Positions 8,945 to 19,699 of a stretch of DNA of 64,000 nt are shown here, in pieces (positions within the stretch are counted from its first letter, which is position 1; every line of letters begins with the position of its first letter). Below the pieces are notes generated by a model. It made no database searches, was not told the DNA's origin, and saw only the letters and a program-made list of their open reading frames with translations. This DNA is from Choristoneura fumiferana (lineage: Eukaryota; Arthropoda; Insecta; Lepidoptera; Tortricidae), in assembly GCF_025370935.1 (NCBI RefSeq), contig NC_133499.1, forward strand, positions 835,306-899,305. The letters are read 5' to 3'. The position numbers were made by a program, and so were the translations under genes.

Positions 8945-9530
8945 TTTTAGGGTTCCGTAGCCAAATGAAACCTTTATAGTTTCGCCATCTGTCTGTCTGT
9001 CTGTCCGTCCGTCCGCGGCTTTGCTCAGGGACTATCAATACTAGAAAGCTGTAATTTTGCACGAATATGTATGTAAACTATGCCGACAAAATGGTACAAT
9101 ACAAATTAAAAAAAAAAATTTTTAGTGTACCATAGACGTAAAGTGGGGGTGTTTTTTTTTCTCATCCAATCCTATAGTGTGGGGTATCGTTAGATAGGTC
9201 TTTTAAAACCATTAGGGGTTTGCTAAGACGATTTTCGATTCAGCGATCTGTTTGCGAAATATTCAAGTTTAAAGTGCAAAATTTTCATTAAAATCTATTC
9301 AGAATGGTAGTAAGTATATCAAACTTTCAAGGAAAACTACAACGGCTAAGTTTGCTTGAGAATTATTAGTAGTTTAAGAGTAAATAGCAGCCTAAGGTAT
9401 ATAATATACCTAAACTTGGAAGATTCCGTATAAAATACAAAATCCTTAGAAAAATATTACTTAATGTTTTCGTAAAGGCTACCGTCCGACACGCTCTTGG
9501 CCGGTTTTTTGCTAAAATTTTTGCTTTAGC
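8945..9530 (+). repeat. GGGTTCCGTAGCC-family element
   Basis: Begins AGGGTTCCGTAGCC, has CTGT/CCGT runs, and ends near CGACACGCTCTTGGCCGG. Related copies are at 41320-41620 and 50190-50730, with family ends at 27111-27890 and 62521-63010. A large non-autonomous DNA element family is the likely source. Confidence 0.6.
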
Positions 9531-9649
9531 TAGTTGAGAAAGCCAGATAAATCCGAACATTGCCGACAAAATACGATGGCTAACCACTTCACTACTACAT
9601 CTGTAATTTTTTATTGACGCACATTCCTTCACGGAACAATGTAACTTGA

Positions 9650-9770
9650 GCTGGGGGGCTACTACGAAATTCGGAAATCGAAATTTGTATCGTACCGTCT
9701 CTCTCACTCACGTATTAAATAATATAAGCGTCGGCGGGATGACACGATACGAAGTTCGAATTTTGCACTT
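9650..9770. repeat. Palindromic MITE (GGGCTACTACGAAATTCG family)
   Basis: Short inverted repeat with AATCGAAATTTGTATCGTACC in the left arm and its partner on the right. The same family recurs at 15005-15140, about 16810-16880, 43300-43555, 51030-51140, 58365-58430 and 60436-60990. Confidence 0.65.
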
Positions 9771-9839
9771 CAGAGTATAGGGACTAGTGACTACAAAGAT
9801 CTTAATAAATGTGGCAAAAAATCATACTCAACCTTTAAA

Positions 9840-10740
9840 AAGCGGCCAAGTGCGAGTCGGACTCGCCCGCGAAGGGTTCCGTAGCATCAAGTAACATAAT
9901 ATAAAAGTTTCCTTTACTTTACGATTTATGACGTATTAAAAGAAAACTACTTACTAGATCTCGTTCAAACCAATTTTCGGTGGAAGTTTGCATGGTAAAG
10001 TATATTTTTTTTAGTTTTATATTAGAAACCTCAATATAATTTTTGAAGACCTATCCATAGATACTCCAAACTCCACACACAGAGCTCCACCAAGAGCGCA
10101 GCCTAAGGTATCGCCAATATTTGGAACAATTATATTTTTTCTTTTACAAATATAAAATTTTACTCGCAAATGTGATGAAAAACATTGTATGTCGCACGGG
10201 CGGTACTAGAATTACGAACATTGACTCATTAAAGCCCTCAGTCTTCGATTTCCGGCTTCTATAGACTCGTTTTTAACATTCAATATTTTTCATCTCATCA
10301 CATTTGTAATTATAAAAATTATGTAAATATTTTTTGTCTTACAAATGACAAAAAATATTATTTTTACAAAAATCGCTGATACCGTTGGCGCAGTACACAC
10401 ACACACATACATCAACATCAAACACACCAATACGCAACAAAACAGGCCAAGTGCGAGTCGGACTGGCGCACGAAGGGTGCCGTACCATTATCTATACAAC
10501 ATTAGACATACATTAGCAAAAAAAAACAAGCTTGTTGTATGGGAGCCCCCTTTAAATATTTATTTCATTTTTATTCAACTAATTATTTTTGTGATTATAC
10601 AACTAAAGATTCTGTGAATATTTCAAGCATCTACCTGTTGCCGTTATTTATTAATATCAAGCAAAAAAACTGTAAAATAATCTCGTTTGTTGTATGAGAG
10701 CCCCGTTACATATTTATTTTACTCTGTTTTTAGTATTTGT
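9840..10740. repeat. Patchwork of GGCCAAGTGCGAGTCGGAC repeats
   Basis: Two copies of the head GGCCAAGTGCGAGTCGGAC (9843 and 10442). Between them a 150-bp block (10180-10320) with ATGTGATGAAAAACATTG is shared with 17455-17620 and, more distantly, 43670-43800. No gene seen. Confidence 0.5.
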
Positions 10741-10753
10741 TGTTATAGCCGCC

Positions 10754-11433
10754 TAGACATGGGTAATCTCAACTCCGCGAAGTGATCTGACTCACTAGAT
10801 CCAGCTCCGGTGTCGGTACCGAATCCGCTTATTGAATCCGACTCCTTTATTGACTCCGGTTCTTTCGAGCGATTATTAATTTATCTATGGCCGATCCGGC
10901 CCGGCTCGGTTCGGTCGGTACTGAACTGAAGTACCGATTCGTTTCGTCCTTTTGATGTTGAAAATTGAAAAATACTAAATTGTGTATTTTTTTAAAGAAC
11001 TATGAGCTACTTTAACTGCCTGCCTAGTGAACAATATTATGATTGAAAGTCTGTGCCATAATACCTATTTTTCGTTGCAATTTTTGCTTAATATTTCGTG
11101 AAATTAAGCGTAGCCCGCTCCGGTCATATTATATTGTGTTTTAATTATATCTAATTTCTTTCCAATATAACCGAGCGAGTAGTCCGAGTACCGACGTAGG
11201 TACCGGCTCACTCAGCGCCCGACCAAACGTAATAAGATCCGATCCGATCCGAGCCGAGAGCGAAAGCAGAGCGAGTGAGTGTGACGGCGATCACGAGCCG
11301 CTCGATCCGGCCGGACTTGGTCGGAGTTAGTAACTCCGGAGTCGATAAGATTTGAAAGGAGTCATTAAGGGATTCGGATCCGCTTGAGGATCTGACTCTT
11401 TTGAATCTTCAGATCCGGATCTACCCATCTCTA
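10754..11433. mobile_element. Non-autonomous hAT-type transposon
   Basis: 680 bp with terminal inverted repeats TAGACATGGGTA / TAGAGATGGGTA and an exact 8-bp target duplication TAGCCGCC at 10746-10753 and 11434-11441. The 8-bp duplication and TAG ends fit hAT. The interior is rich in GATCCGGATC-like words and codes for nothing. Confidence 0.85.
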
Positions 11434-11558
11434 TAGCCGCCACAGTAATACATAATCTGTGAAAATTTTAAGTTTACACCTAACTTATGACTCAAGAGAT
11501 AGCAGTGACAGACTGACAGCGGAGTCTTAGTAACCCTAAAAAGGCCCTGCAGGGTTTA

Positions 11559-12658
11559 CTACATACTATTAGTGCTGTTACCACTATCTTTAGCTTCAGT
11601 CTTTTCCTTATGCATATTAATAACATGTCTATTAACATTATACTTGGATTTGAAACTTTTTTCACAATAATCACAAGGGAACGGACCATCTCTAGAATGC
11701 TGCATTACATGAGCTGTCAACTGATATCTAAACGCAAAATCCTTACTACACTTATCACATTTAAAAAGTTTGTTTCCGGAGTGTAACATCATGTGATACT
11801 TCCACTTTGTTTTAGACTTAAAATGACTGTCGCAGGCGTCACAGGAATACGGCGTTTCCTTGCTATGACAATTAATAAAATGCCTCCGCAGCTGAGTATT
11901 TTTAGTAAATGTAGACTCACATTGGCTACATTTAAACGGCCTTGGTTTATCTTTACTATGCACCGCTGCTTTATGCGATGTCAGATCAGATTTGGTGAAG
12001 AAAGCTTTGACACAGTTTTCAAAATCACATACAAACTTTTTCTCACCAGTATGCATTCGCATGTGGACTTTCAAATTGTGGTTTCGAGTGAATCTTTTGT
12101 TACACATAGGACACTCCACTGGTTTCTCACCCGTATGAGAAAGTACATGCACATCTAATTTTGCTTGAGATAGAAATTGTTTCTCGCAGTATGAGCAGGG
12201 GAATCCATCGCCAGTGTGTAGTTTCATGTGCTGCCGGAGTCTCCATTGTGCTGGGAATCGCATATGACACTCCTCGCAAGAGAATGGTTTGTTAGTAGAA
12301 TGCAACGCACTCATATGTATCTTTAAGCTGTATTTAGCTTTTAATTTCCTATGGCAAATCGGACACTCAAATGCTCCTTCGGTACCATGTTCCTCAGAAT
12401 GTTTCTCCAACAGTTCTTTCGTTATGAACTTCTCACCGCATGTCTCACATGGATGTAGGGTGCTGACTTTGTGGAATACTTGGTGCGCTTCCAGGTCTGA
12501 GGCTTGAATGAACTCACGGTTGCAGTTGGGGCAGGGGAATGTCTGCCGGATGTGCTCATTGAGGTGTTTTGTCACATGGGACAGGTATTGGAAGGCAGCT
12601 CCGCAGAGATGGCAGGGGAAGTCACCGCGAGGCTCATTTTCTTCTCTAGCATTTGTAA
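11559..12658 (-). CDS. C2H2 zinc-finger gene, finger exon (exon 2)
   Basis: A probable sequence-specific DNA-binding protein with 12 C2H2 fingers in a row and no other domain; the protein is about 445 residues with exon 1. The exon follows a TTGTATTTCCAG acceptor (AG at 12660-12659) and enters in phase 1, matching exon 1. Fingers run from FPCHLCGAAFQYLSHVTKH to FPCDYCEKSFKSKYNVNRH. One has the longer CDFENC spacing. The short Ser/Asn tail ends at TAG 11559. Linkers are mostly not canonical TGEKP, except around fingers 6-8. There is no ZAD or BTB domain. The ortholog is unknown. Confidence 0.9.
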
Positions 12659-13244
12659 CTGGAAATACAAATTACAAAAGTTAAAAAACCTCTGACATTG
12701 TTATGTGGTTTCAAAGTTCAATATCTATGAAACTGTACAATCAAATTTACTTTAATACTATTTTTCAAAAAATTGTCTATTTTCAATTTTTCAGTTGTCC
12801 ACTTAATAAAATATATATATATTTCCTGACACTATTTCAACACAATATGCACGGATTGTAATATGATTGAGAACTTAGTAAATTTTTTGGTGGAGTGTGT
12901 ATTGACTAAGGATAGCCGTGAGAGGTATTTGAGTTTTATTTATTTATTATTTATTATTTTTGAATGTGGCCATCGAGTCTTTCAATGATGCAGGCATAGT
13001 CACACACAACTTCTTGACTGTAAGTGTTAATTATGAGATTAAATAAATAAATAAGCAGGTGCACTCAAGCCTCGAAAAAAAAATAGTGCAAGAGAGAGAG
13101 CATAATATCTGTATTGTGGTGTATATAACTATTTAACTGAGCTCCCCTGAGGCTGACAAAGTCACATTTGGTGTACTAAAGCTTAATTAAAATAACAGAT
13201 TAAAAAAACTAAAAAAGGACTGGTATGGAAAATGTGGTTTCAGT

Positions 13245-13693
13245 TAGGGTTGCCAGGCGTCTGGATAAAGCCAGACATAGTTAGGCTTTTTCAATGCTTA
13301 TCTCGCCAAATTAAACGGTGTCCAGCTTGTCCGGCTTTTATCAGGCTTTTTTACAACTGACCTGTTACTAAAAGTTCATAAAAATAAAAATGATAATAGC
13401 CGTAGACTTTACATACAACATTTTTGTCCTAGATAATATACTAAGACACAAAAATCCCTACTTAATGTTATAAATGCAAAAGTAACTCAGTATGTCTGTC
13501 TGTCTGTTGGTCTGCCTGCCTGTTACTTCTTCATGCTTAAAGTACTGAACCAATTAAGATGAAATTTGGTATAGAGTTTATAACTCTGGGAAGTACATAG
13601 AGTATAACAGTTTTTTTTTTATGTGTTCGAAGCTTCAGGCATTAGCTAGTGGCTGGTCTTTCAGCTATTACTTTTGAGGACCTGGCAATCCTA
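13245..13693. mobile_element. Small hAT-type element in the intron
   Basis: 449 bp with inverted ends TAGGGTTGCCAGG / CCTGGCAATCCTA and an exact 8-bp target duplication GTTTCAGT at 13237-13244 and 13694-13701. Its inside holds a CTGT run and no frame. It lies in the intron of the minus-strand zinc-finger gene (12659-14061). Confidence 0.85.
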
Positions 13694-14061
13694 GTTTCAG
13701 TTAAATATCCTGAGATTTTGATATGTTTTAAGGTCCTAAACAAGTCTGTAAAAACTAAACTAAACTCTGTAAGGGACTCAGAGAGGTAGCACCCTTACAG
13801 TTTTTTGAAAGAAAAGAAAAAGAGAAAATACATTTATTCGGAACAGTGACAGAATAATTACATAAAAGAAAGACAAAGAAAGCAGTGTAGGTATAGGTTA
13901 CTGTTCACAAAACGAACCCACCTTAGCATAATGCATTTTGTTCAGGACTGAAATCTATACATATCAAAATCTCTTGACTCATGACGGTTGGCAGACAGTG
14001 CACTAACCAAGTAACCACACTTGTGCAGTGCCTCTGTAACACTATGGGATGATAAACTCAC

Positions 14062-14299
14062 CAACTTCCTCGATCTTCACTTTAACCAACTCAACAGGGT
14101 AAATATCACTAAGTTCTTCCTTAACTTTGCCAGCGCCATCACGGCTATCACTCTCTTGAATATTACCAGCAATATTGCTCTCCCCCTGCTGAGACTCAGT
14201 TTCTGTCTTAATTAAATCGTCGCAAACCTCTTGCTTAATGCTACCTGTGTCAAAATCATCTTCTGGTTCAATCTTCACTGTTATTAATTCGAAAGGCAT
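14062..14299 (-). CDS. C2H2 zinc-finger gene, exon 1
   Basis: Starts at ATG 14299; an in-frame TAA lies 45 bases upstream, which supports this start. It encodes 79 residues, strongly acidic, with two VKIE-type motifs (VKIEPEDD and VKIEE) that fit the sumoylation consensus. It ends at GTTG|GTGAGT (donor 14061), phase 1, which fits exon 2 at 12658 exactly. The 1.4 kb intron contains a hAT element. An acidic N-terminus followed by fingers is common in insect C2H2 regulators; its function here is not known. Confidence 0.8.
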
Positions 14300-15382
14300 G
14301 TTTTTAATGCTCCAGAAATCCTCTAGTTCTTTACTTAGGTTATTATATTACTAACATAGTTCTAAGGCAGTTAATATTGCGAACATACCCATCGGAAGCG
14401 TGGGCTATCGCGTTATCGCCTACGCTCTTACGGACTAGGGGCCTCAGAATTTTACATCTTGTTCTGTTATGCCAGGTGCCATTTGAGCCTCCCAAAATAT
14501 ATCTTGCCTACATCAAAAGGCCTTTCCTACTCTGGGCATACTTATATATTAGTAAACACGCTTCGGTCGGGAAGTCATAATCTTAAAATATTCAACCACT
14601 GAAACAATCTGACCAGACTACAGAGACAGAGAGAGCACAAGAACACAACAAACGTGCAAAGGAATAGAGCTTTGGAATCATAGAGTAAGATAAATATACC
14701 AAAATTTGGAATAGAGAAGATCTCACGCTATGGTCTCTTCTCAATAGTATGTAGGTTCCTCAATTTGCATAGAAGCTAGCGAAATCTAGCGCTCCTTGTT
14801 AAAATAACTTACCTATAAATTCTGCTTTCTTGCCATAACCAAAATATAATAGTGAAAGTACATCAATATGTTTTTATATCATATTAAACATTCAATCTTA
14901 ATAATTAAACATTTTATTCAAAGATTAATTGAACTTTCTCAAGAAATTTGAAAGGAACAGAGAACATTTTACTAGTAACATTGCTTACCTACTCGTTTAT
15001 GGACTGTACTGCAGGGCTACTATGAAACTCGAAACTCGATGTTCGTGTCGTGCGGTCCCTCTGACACTTATACTACTTAATACGAGAGTGAGAGGGACGG
15101 TACAATACGAACTTCGAGTTTCGATTTACGTAGTAGCCCCGCTGTATCTGTCATTGCTTTTCCGAGGTAAAAAAAACAAAATGTCGGTTATGTCTGCAAA
15201 GTTTTAGAAAACTTGTGGTTTTACAGTTTTTCCAACCTTTTTTTGCCGTTTTTTTTAGTGAGTTGTGTTTTCATTTGTGTTTTAGTGCTTCCTCCTCCGT
15301 TAAATTCTCCTCTGATTTAGCGTCGAGACGAGATAGACTGATTTTAGTATCTATTATCTACTGAACGTAATTGTTAAATATT
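14300..15382. other. Intergenic space between two divergent genes
   Basis: 1.1 kb between the start of the minus zinc-finger gene and the start of the plus THAP-type gene, so it likely holds both promoters. At 15005-15140 there is a near-perfect palindromic MITE (GGGCTACTATGAAACTCG family). No TATA box is assigned with confidence. Confidence 0.5.
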
Positions 15383-16159
15383 ATGTCTTTTCTCATTTGC
15401 TGCGTGCCTGGATGCATGACGAGAAGTGGAAAAGGTAACCATTCTAATAAATTAGTTTACCAATTGTAAGGTTGAGCTTTCAGTCTCTCATAAAATACCT
15501 ATTGAAGTAAGCTTGGCAAAGGCGAATGATATCGCTAGGTATACATTCTAACTGTATTTAAAAGGTTAATAATAATCATTAACCGTTGTTGAAATAGGGT
15601 TTCTTATTTTGATCAATGTTTTTGGCACCACAGCCATCGTATCACATCGTTATTATGCCGAAAAATATGCTGAGAGCCCTATGTCTCTGATTAAGGATAA
15701 CAGATGGAATGATGATGAGGCTACCTCTGCGCTTTCCAGAGAAAAAAGGTCTTAAAAGACAGACAGATCATATAAGCCTTTATATACCTATATTATAAGG
15801 GATCATATATGTGATCATTTATGGGGTTCCTTTTTTTTCTTTTGTGGCACAAGTTCAAATTTGTTTTATGAGAATAAAGCACAATTGCACATTATATGTA
15901 AGAACAAGTGTGCACTTGTGCTTTTTATGAATCTGAAAAAAGAGTATAACATAACTTATTTTTATTTTTAGGTGTAAGTCTTCATGCATTCCCAGATCCG
16001 GCGAAGGAAATGAACAGATTTCGAACGTGGGTTCAGAATGTTGGTGGTGATATTGTTTACCTGGATAGCCCCTTAGTCACATTTTACCTGTGCTTAACAT
16101 GCATAGTCTATTGCAAAAACTTATATATTAATAAATGGCGATTGATGAAACTGAATTAA
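15383..16159 (+). CDS. Small THAP-domain gene, two exons
   Basis: Exon 1 (15383-15434) starts at ATG and reads MSFLICCVPGCMTRSGK up to the donor AAAAG|GTAACC. Exon 2 starts at 15972 after TTTATTTTTAG, in matching phase, and continues VSLHAFPDPAKEMNRFRTW, then an open stretch to TAA 16157-16159, for 79 residues in all. Cys-x4-Cys at the N-terminus, HAFP and the conserved Trp fit the C2CH THAP zinc-binding fold, a DNA-binding module shared with P-element transposases. The closing C-x2-H pair is not evident, so the domain may finish in a further exon or this may be a decayed copy. It is divergent from the neighbouring zinc-finger gene. Confidence 0.55.
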
Positions 16160-16414
16160 AACCTTTTGCTTCCCTTGCTTTTTATCCCAACCCGTCATAG
16201 CGCAGAGATCTAAGCAAAATAGTAGTAAGACCATTAAAAGTAATACGTGGTATATTAACATTTGGTAAGTACTGATTTTTATAGTAAAATTTCCTAAGTG
16301 CCGTGAACTTAGTTGTCTTCTTCTATTTTGCACTATCTCATACATTTTTACTTAATTTTATCTATAGGCGTAATATTGATAATCTACAGGATGAAATTTA
16401 GGACTGAAAATTTG

Positions 16415-16612
16415 TGTTTCATGCTCAGTTAACGCTGGGTAGTATAGTGCATTTACTCTTTTGTTGAAATAAATCTAAAAAAAATTGTGGTTTCTATACA
16501 TTATTGAAATACGAAATCATGAACAATGTATGGAAACCGGAAATTTCATCAGACTTATTTCAACAAAAGAAGTAATGCATTATATTACCCAGCAATAACT
16601 GAGCATGAAACA
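16415..16612. mobile_element. Foldback MITE
   Basis: Inverted arms about 85 bp long with TGTTTCATGCTCAGTTA at one end and its complement at the other; the centre is short. No coding capacity. Confidence 0.75.
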
Positions 16613-16799
16613 TTAATTGTATAGATAGCTATGTATACGTGAGCGTACGCACGCACACATGCATAGGCGCGAGCTTTAACAATGAGAACTAGATGGCACC
16701 TCTTTCCATACAAACCAATACAAGTTCTGAGATACCCGTCTATCTCCCTATATATACTGTAGTCTTTGGAAGATCTAATCAAAGTCAAACACAAAGTCA

Positions 16800-17620
16800 A
16801 ACAAAACAGCGGTGCTACGCTACTCCGAAATTCGAAAATCGAAGTTTTAATCGAAGTTCGACAAATTCGTGTCGTTGCGTCCCTCTGACGCTTGGGTGCG
16901 GGCGGCCACATGCAGTCGCTCGTCGCTCGTTTCCAACGTCAAATCCGGCCACGTGACATGTAGCGATAAAGCTGATAATGTCGAGCTCAAAGAGGAAGGA
17001 GAGGTCGAGCTTTATCGCCGGAAAAAAAAACCTCTTCAACAGGGAATATTACAACAATTTTTTTCCCGTCAGAGTGCAGCACTAGCACATACCATAATAT
17101 ATTTAGGGTTTATGTTTTTTTCATCACACTTGCTCGTAAACAGTGTCGTAACATGCAGGCTACCTTGATTGCAACCCCCCAAATAAAACTCGACTAATGT
17201 GCTTGTCATGAAACCTGTGGTCGGTAAATGAGTCATTGCCCGTACTAATTTTCATGTCATGAAACCCAAGGTCGGTAAATGAGTTTGTTATTGCATGGCG
17301 TGCTGCTGCTTCGTGCGCGCGCCGCACACGCACGCCATGCACATGCTGCGGAGGGGGAGGGCGGCGGGGAGCTGGAGCTGCCAAGAGCGCAGTTAGCGGT
17401 ACCGGCAATTTTTGAAAAAATATTAGTTTTTCTTTTACAAATATACAATTTTACTCGCAAATGTGATGAAAAACATTGTATGTCGCACGGGCGATACTAG
17501 AATTACGAACATCGACTCATTAAAGCCCTCAGTCTTCGACTTCGGGCTTCTAATAGACTCTCGTTCGTAATTCCTTATTTACCGCCCTTAAGACACAATG
17601 TACTATTGAGTATCTTAAAT
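16800..17620. repeat. Mixed repeats
   Basis: Half of a palindromic MITE (16810-16880), a direct repeat of about 27 bp (GGTCGGTAAATGAGT at 17219 and 17271), a GC-rich patch with a GCATGGCGTGC/GCACGCCATGC palindrome (17294-17342), and a copy of the ATGTGATGAAAAACATTG repeat (17455-17620). No gene supported. Confidence 0.5.
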
Positions 17621-17812
17621 GTCCGTAGGATTGCCGTGATTCGATTAACCAGTTATAAAGTTTTCGCTTAAAAGACACAAGAGGTAGTATTATTATTTCG
17701 ATTGGAAATTTATTATATATTTTTGAGCTTATACATATTACGCTATTCGAGAAAAACGCTGACTTAGATTTAGGACATATAATATCCTAACCATATTTTG
17801 ATATTTGTCTTA

Positions 17813-17953
17813 GGGGCTGTTTCACCATCCATTGATTAGTGTTAACTGACGGTTAAATGTAATGCCGTCTCTATTTGTTTTGTTCGAATAGATGGAGACG
17901 GCATCACATTTAACCGTCAGTTCACACTAATCAATAGATGGTGAAACGGCCCC
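17813..17953. mobile_element. PIF/Harbinger-like MITE
   Basis: 141-bp near-perfect palindrome with ends GGGGCTGTTTCACCATC and TTA on both sides (17810-17812 and 17954-17956). A TTA duplication fits PIF/Harbinger. A partial second copy lies at about 18290-18380. Confidence 0.8.
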
Positions 17954-18039
17954 TTAGTCTTGGATTTCTTACTGTAAATTTGTTTATATTATTCTTTACA
18001 AAAAGGCTAAGTTCATAGATATATAAGGCAGGGAACGTT

Positions 18040-18229
18040 AGTATTTTTGCTGTCTCGAAATAGTGGCCGCCATGTCTGTTCTTTTTAGACCGCGTAGGCT
18101 TCTTCTTTGTAGCCTCAATATTTCGTCTTTGTTACCAACATTACTCCATAGAATAACCCATACCGCAGGTTTGACATGACATAAAATAAAAGTGGAAAGC
18201 CAGAAGGGCAGTCTTTTCGCACAATACAA
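18040..18229 (-). pseudogene. Possible LINE RT scrap
   Basis: Minus frame of 63 residues with AVWVILWSNVGNKDEILRLQ, which resembles the thumb region of CR1/Jockey RTs (YGIILWGNS...LLQKR). Short and isolated; could be chance. Confidence 0.35.
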
Positions 18230-18639
18230 TTAATATAGGCAGTAATTCGACTTCATACTAGAGGGCCAAAATCGACGCACGCACTCAGCCGTCTTTGTTT
18301 ATTTGGACATAACAAACAGAGACGGCATCATTGATATCCGTCACTTAAAGTTAGTCGACAAGTGGTGAAACAGCCCCTTAGTCTATTAAAATTAGTCTAG
18401 GTACCTACTCAACAAAATGTAAAACATAGTGATGAGTCCATTTATAGAAAATAACATTAAAAAAAAATATTCAAATTGCTATTTACAAATTAAACCTTCA
18501 TCAAAATATAAATCAGAACGAATTTATGACTTTGAACTACTAATATTAATTCACATATTTAAAAACATATTTAGTTTACAACATTCTTCGAAATCGAAAG
18601 GATGAAGTTTCAAAAAGTAGTTTGATTTGAGAAATAATT

Positions 18640-18980
18640 TATGTACAGAAATGAATAATGTATTGAATCAGGCGTTACTTTGCGGAGGTCCATATCAATG
18701 AACTAAAATTTTTTTTTTTGCGACTTCATTTAACCAAATTTTCTTAGCCCTCTCCATTGCAATTTTTGCAGCTATACTGGTATTATAACAACGGAAATGA
18801 ATATAATTAGGTACAACATTCAAACGTTTACATTGTTGATTAAACCAAATATTTTGAACAGCTAGACGATGTTGCTTAGTTAATTTAAGATATAAACGTG
18901 CCTGCACGGCTACGCATGCCGATTTTAAATAATTTATTTAGGTCGCGGGTGAGCAAGGAAATTATTTTAGTTCATTGTTC
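18640..18980 (-). mobile_element. Penelope-like element fragment
   Basis: The flanks GAATCAGGCGTTACTTTGCG (18665) and GGTCGCGGGTGAGCAAGGAA also occur, inverted and joined, at 44690-44760, next to the hammerhead-bearing repeat. Between them a 70-residue minus frame (18907-18695; HRLAVQNIWFNQQCKRLNVV ... ERAKKIWLNE) looks like the short basic N-terminal region of a Penelope-type protein. 3'-truncated. Confidence 0.5.
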
Positions 18981-18998
18981 AGAAATGAAGCTGGAGAA

Positions 18999-19211
18999 TC
19001 CATGCTAATATTATAAATGCGAAAGTGTGTGTGTATGTTTGTCAGTCTTTCACGCCGTAACGGAGCTACGGATCGACGTGATTTTTGGCATAGAGATAGT
19101 TTATGGGCCCTAGAGTGACATAGGCTACTTTTCACCCGGAAAAATGCACAGTTCCCGAGGGAGCGCGCGATAACCGAATACTACGCGGGCGGAGCCGCGG
19201 GCAAAAGCTAG
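18999..19211 (+). mobile_element. Non-autonomous Helitron
   Basis: Begins TC after A (18998) and ends CTAG before T (19212), the Helitron insertion rule. The family head is ATTATAAATGCGAAAG and the tail GGCGGAGCCGCGGGCAAAAG can form a short hairpin. No frame inside. Confidence 0.8.
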
Positions 19212-19254
19212 TAGCTTAATAAGACAAAACAATAAAATTAATTTAATCGTTTAT

Positions 19255-19661
19255 TTAAACTAAGTCTAAATTAGCTCTAGCTCTTGTTGGGTGCTCGACG
19301 CGGCGCGGGCGCGGGCGCGGGCGCGGATGCGGGCGCGGACCATTAGTCCTCGAGGCCAGAGGAGACTTTGCCAGCAGAGTCTGCGACGGGGGGGCGCGCG
19401 GCGCCGGCGAGGGCTCCGGCCGGCTCTCCTGGACGACCGTCTCCTCCGCCTCGCACTTGTCGACGACCGCATCCTCGGTAACGGACGTGGTCTTTTTTTC
19501 TTTTTTTTTCTTAATCCGGGTCGCGGGGGCGGCGGGGGTCGCGCTTGACGGACGACAGCCTGCGCGGTCCGCGCTTTATTACCCGACTGCGAAGAATGAT
19601 GGTTTGGATGGTTTCTTGCTCTTCCATGACGCACAGCAAATCCGACTCTTGTATATTTGCC
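19255..19661 (-). CDS. Candidate terminal exon of an unknown charged protein
   Basis: A good acceptor (TTATTTTTTCATCTTTTAG) precedes 19661. From there one minus frame reads NIQESDLLCVMEEQETIQTI and continues basic to a stop in GATTAAG near an A-rich run (19500-19515). The next frame then reads TTSVTEDAVVDKCEAEETVV, a Pro/Arg-rich repeat and TAA at 19257-19255, overlapped by AATAAA. The mix of acidic and basic blocks looks coding, but a one-base slip in the homopolymer is needed. An alternative Arg-rich frame is fully open over the same bases. The rest of the gene was not found; a GC-rich exon with a donor near 21955 is one candidate. Confidence 0.35.
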
Positions 19662-19699
19662 CTAAAAGATGAAAAAATAAATTATCTAGCATATGAAAT

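Noticed and set aside
17160..17460. GC-rich frames with CVRAPHTHAMH-like text, possible finger
   Set aside because: Only His-rich chance text around a GCATGGCGTGC palindrome; no Cys pairs in the right spacing.
19266..19634. Fully open Arg/Pro-rich minus frame of 122 residues
   Set aside because: Composition is driven by GC-rich repeats and it has no natural mix of residues; the alternative frames look more like protein, though I kept the doubt in the exon entry.
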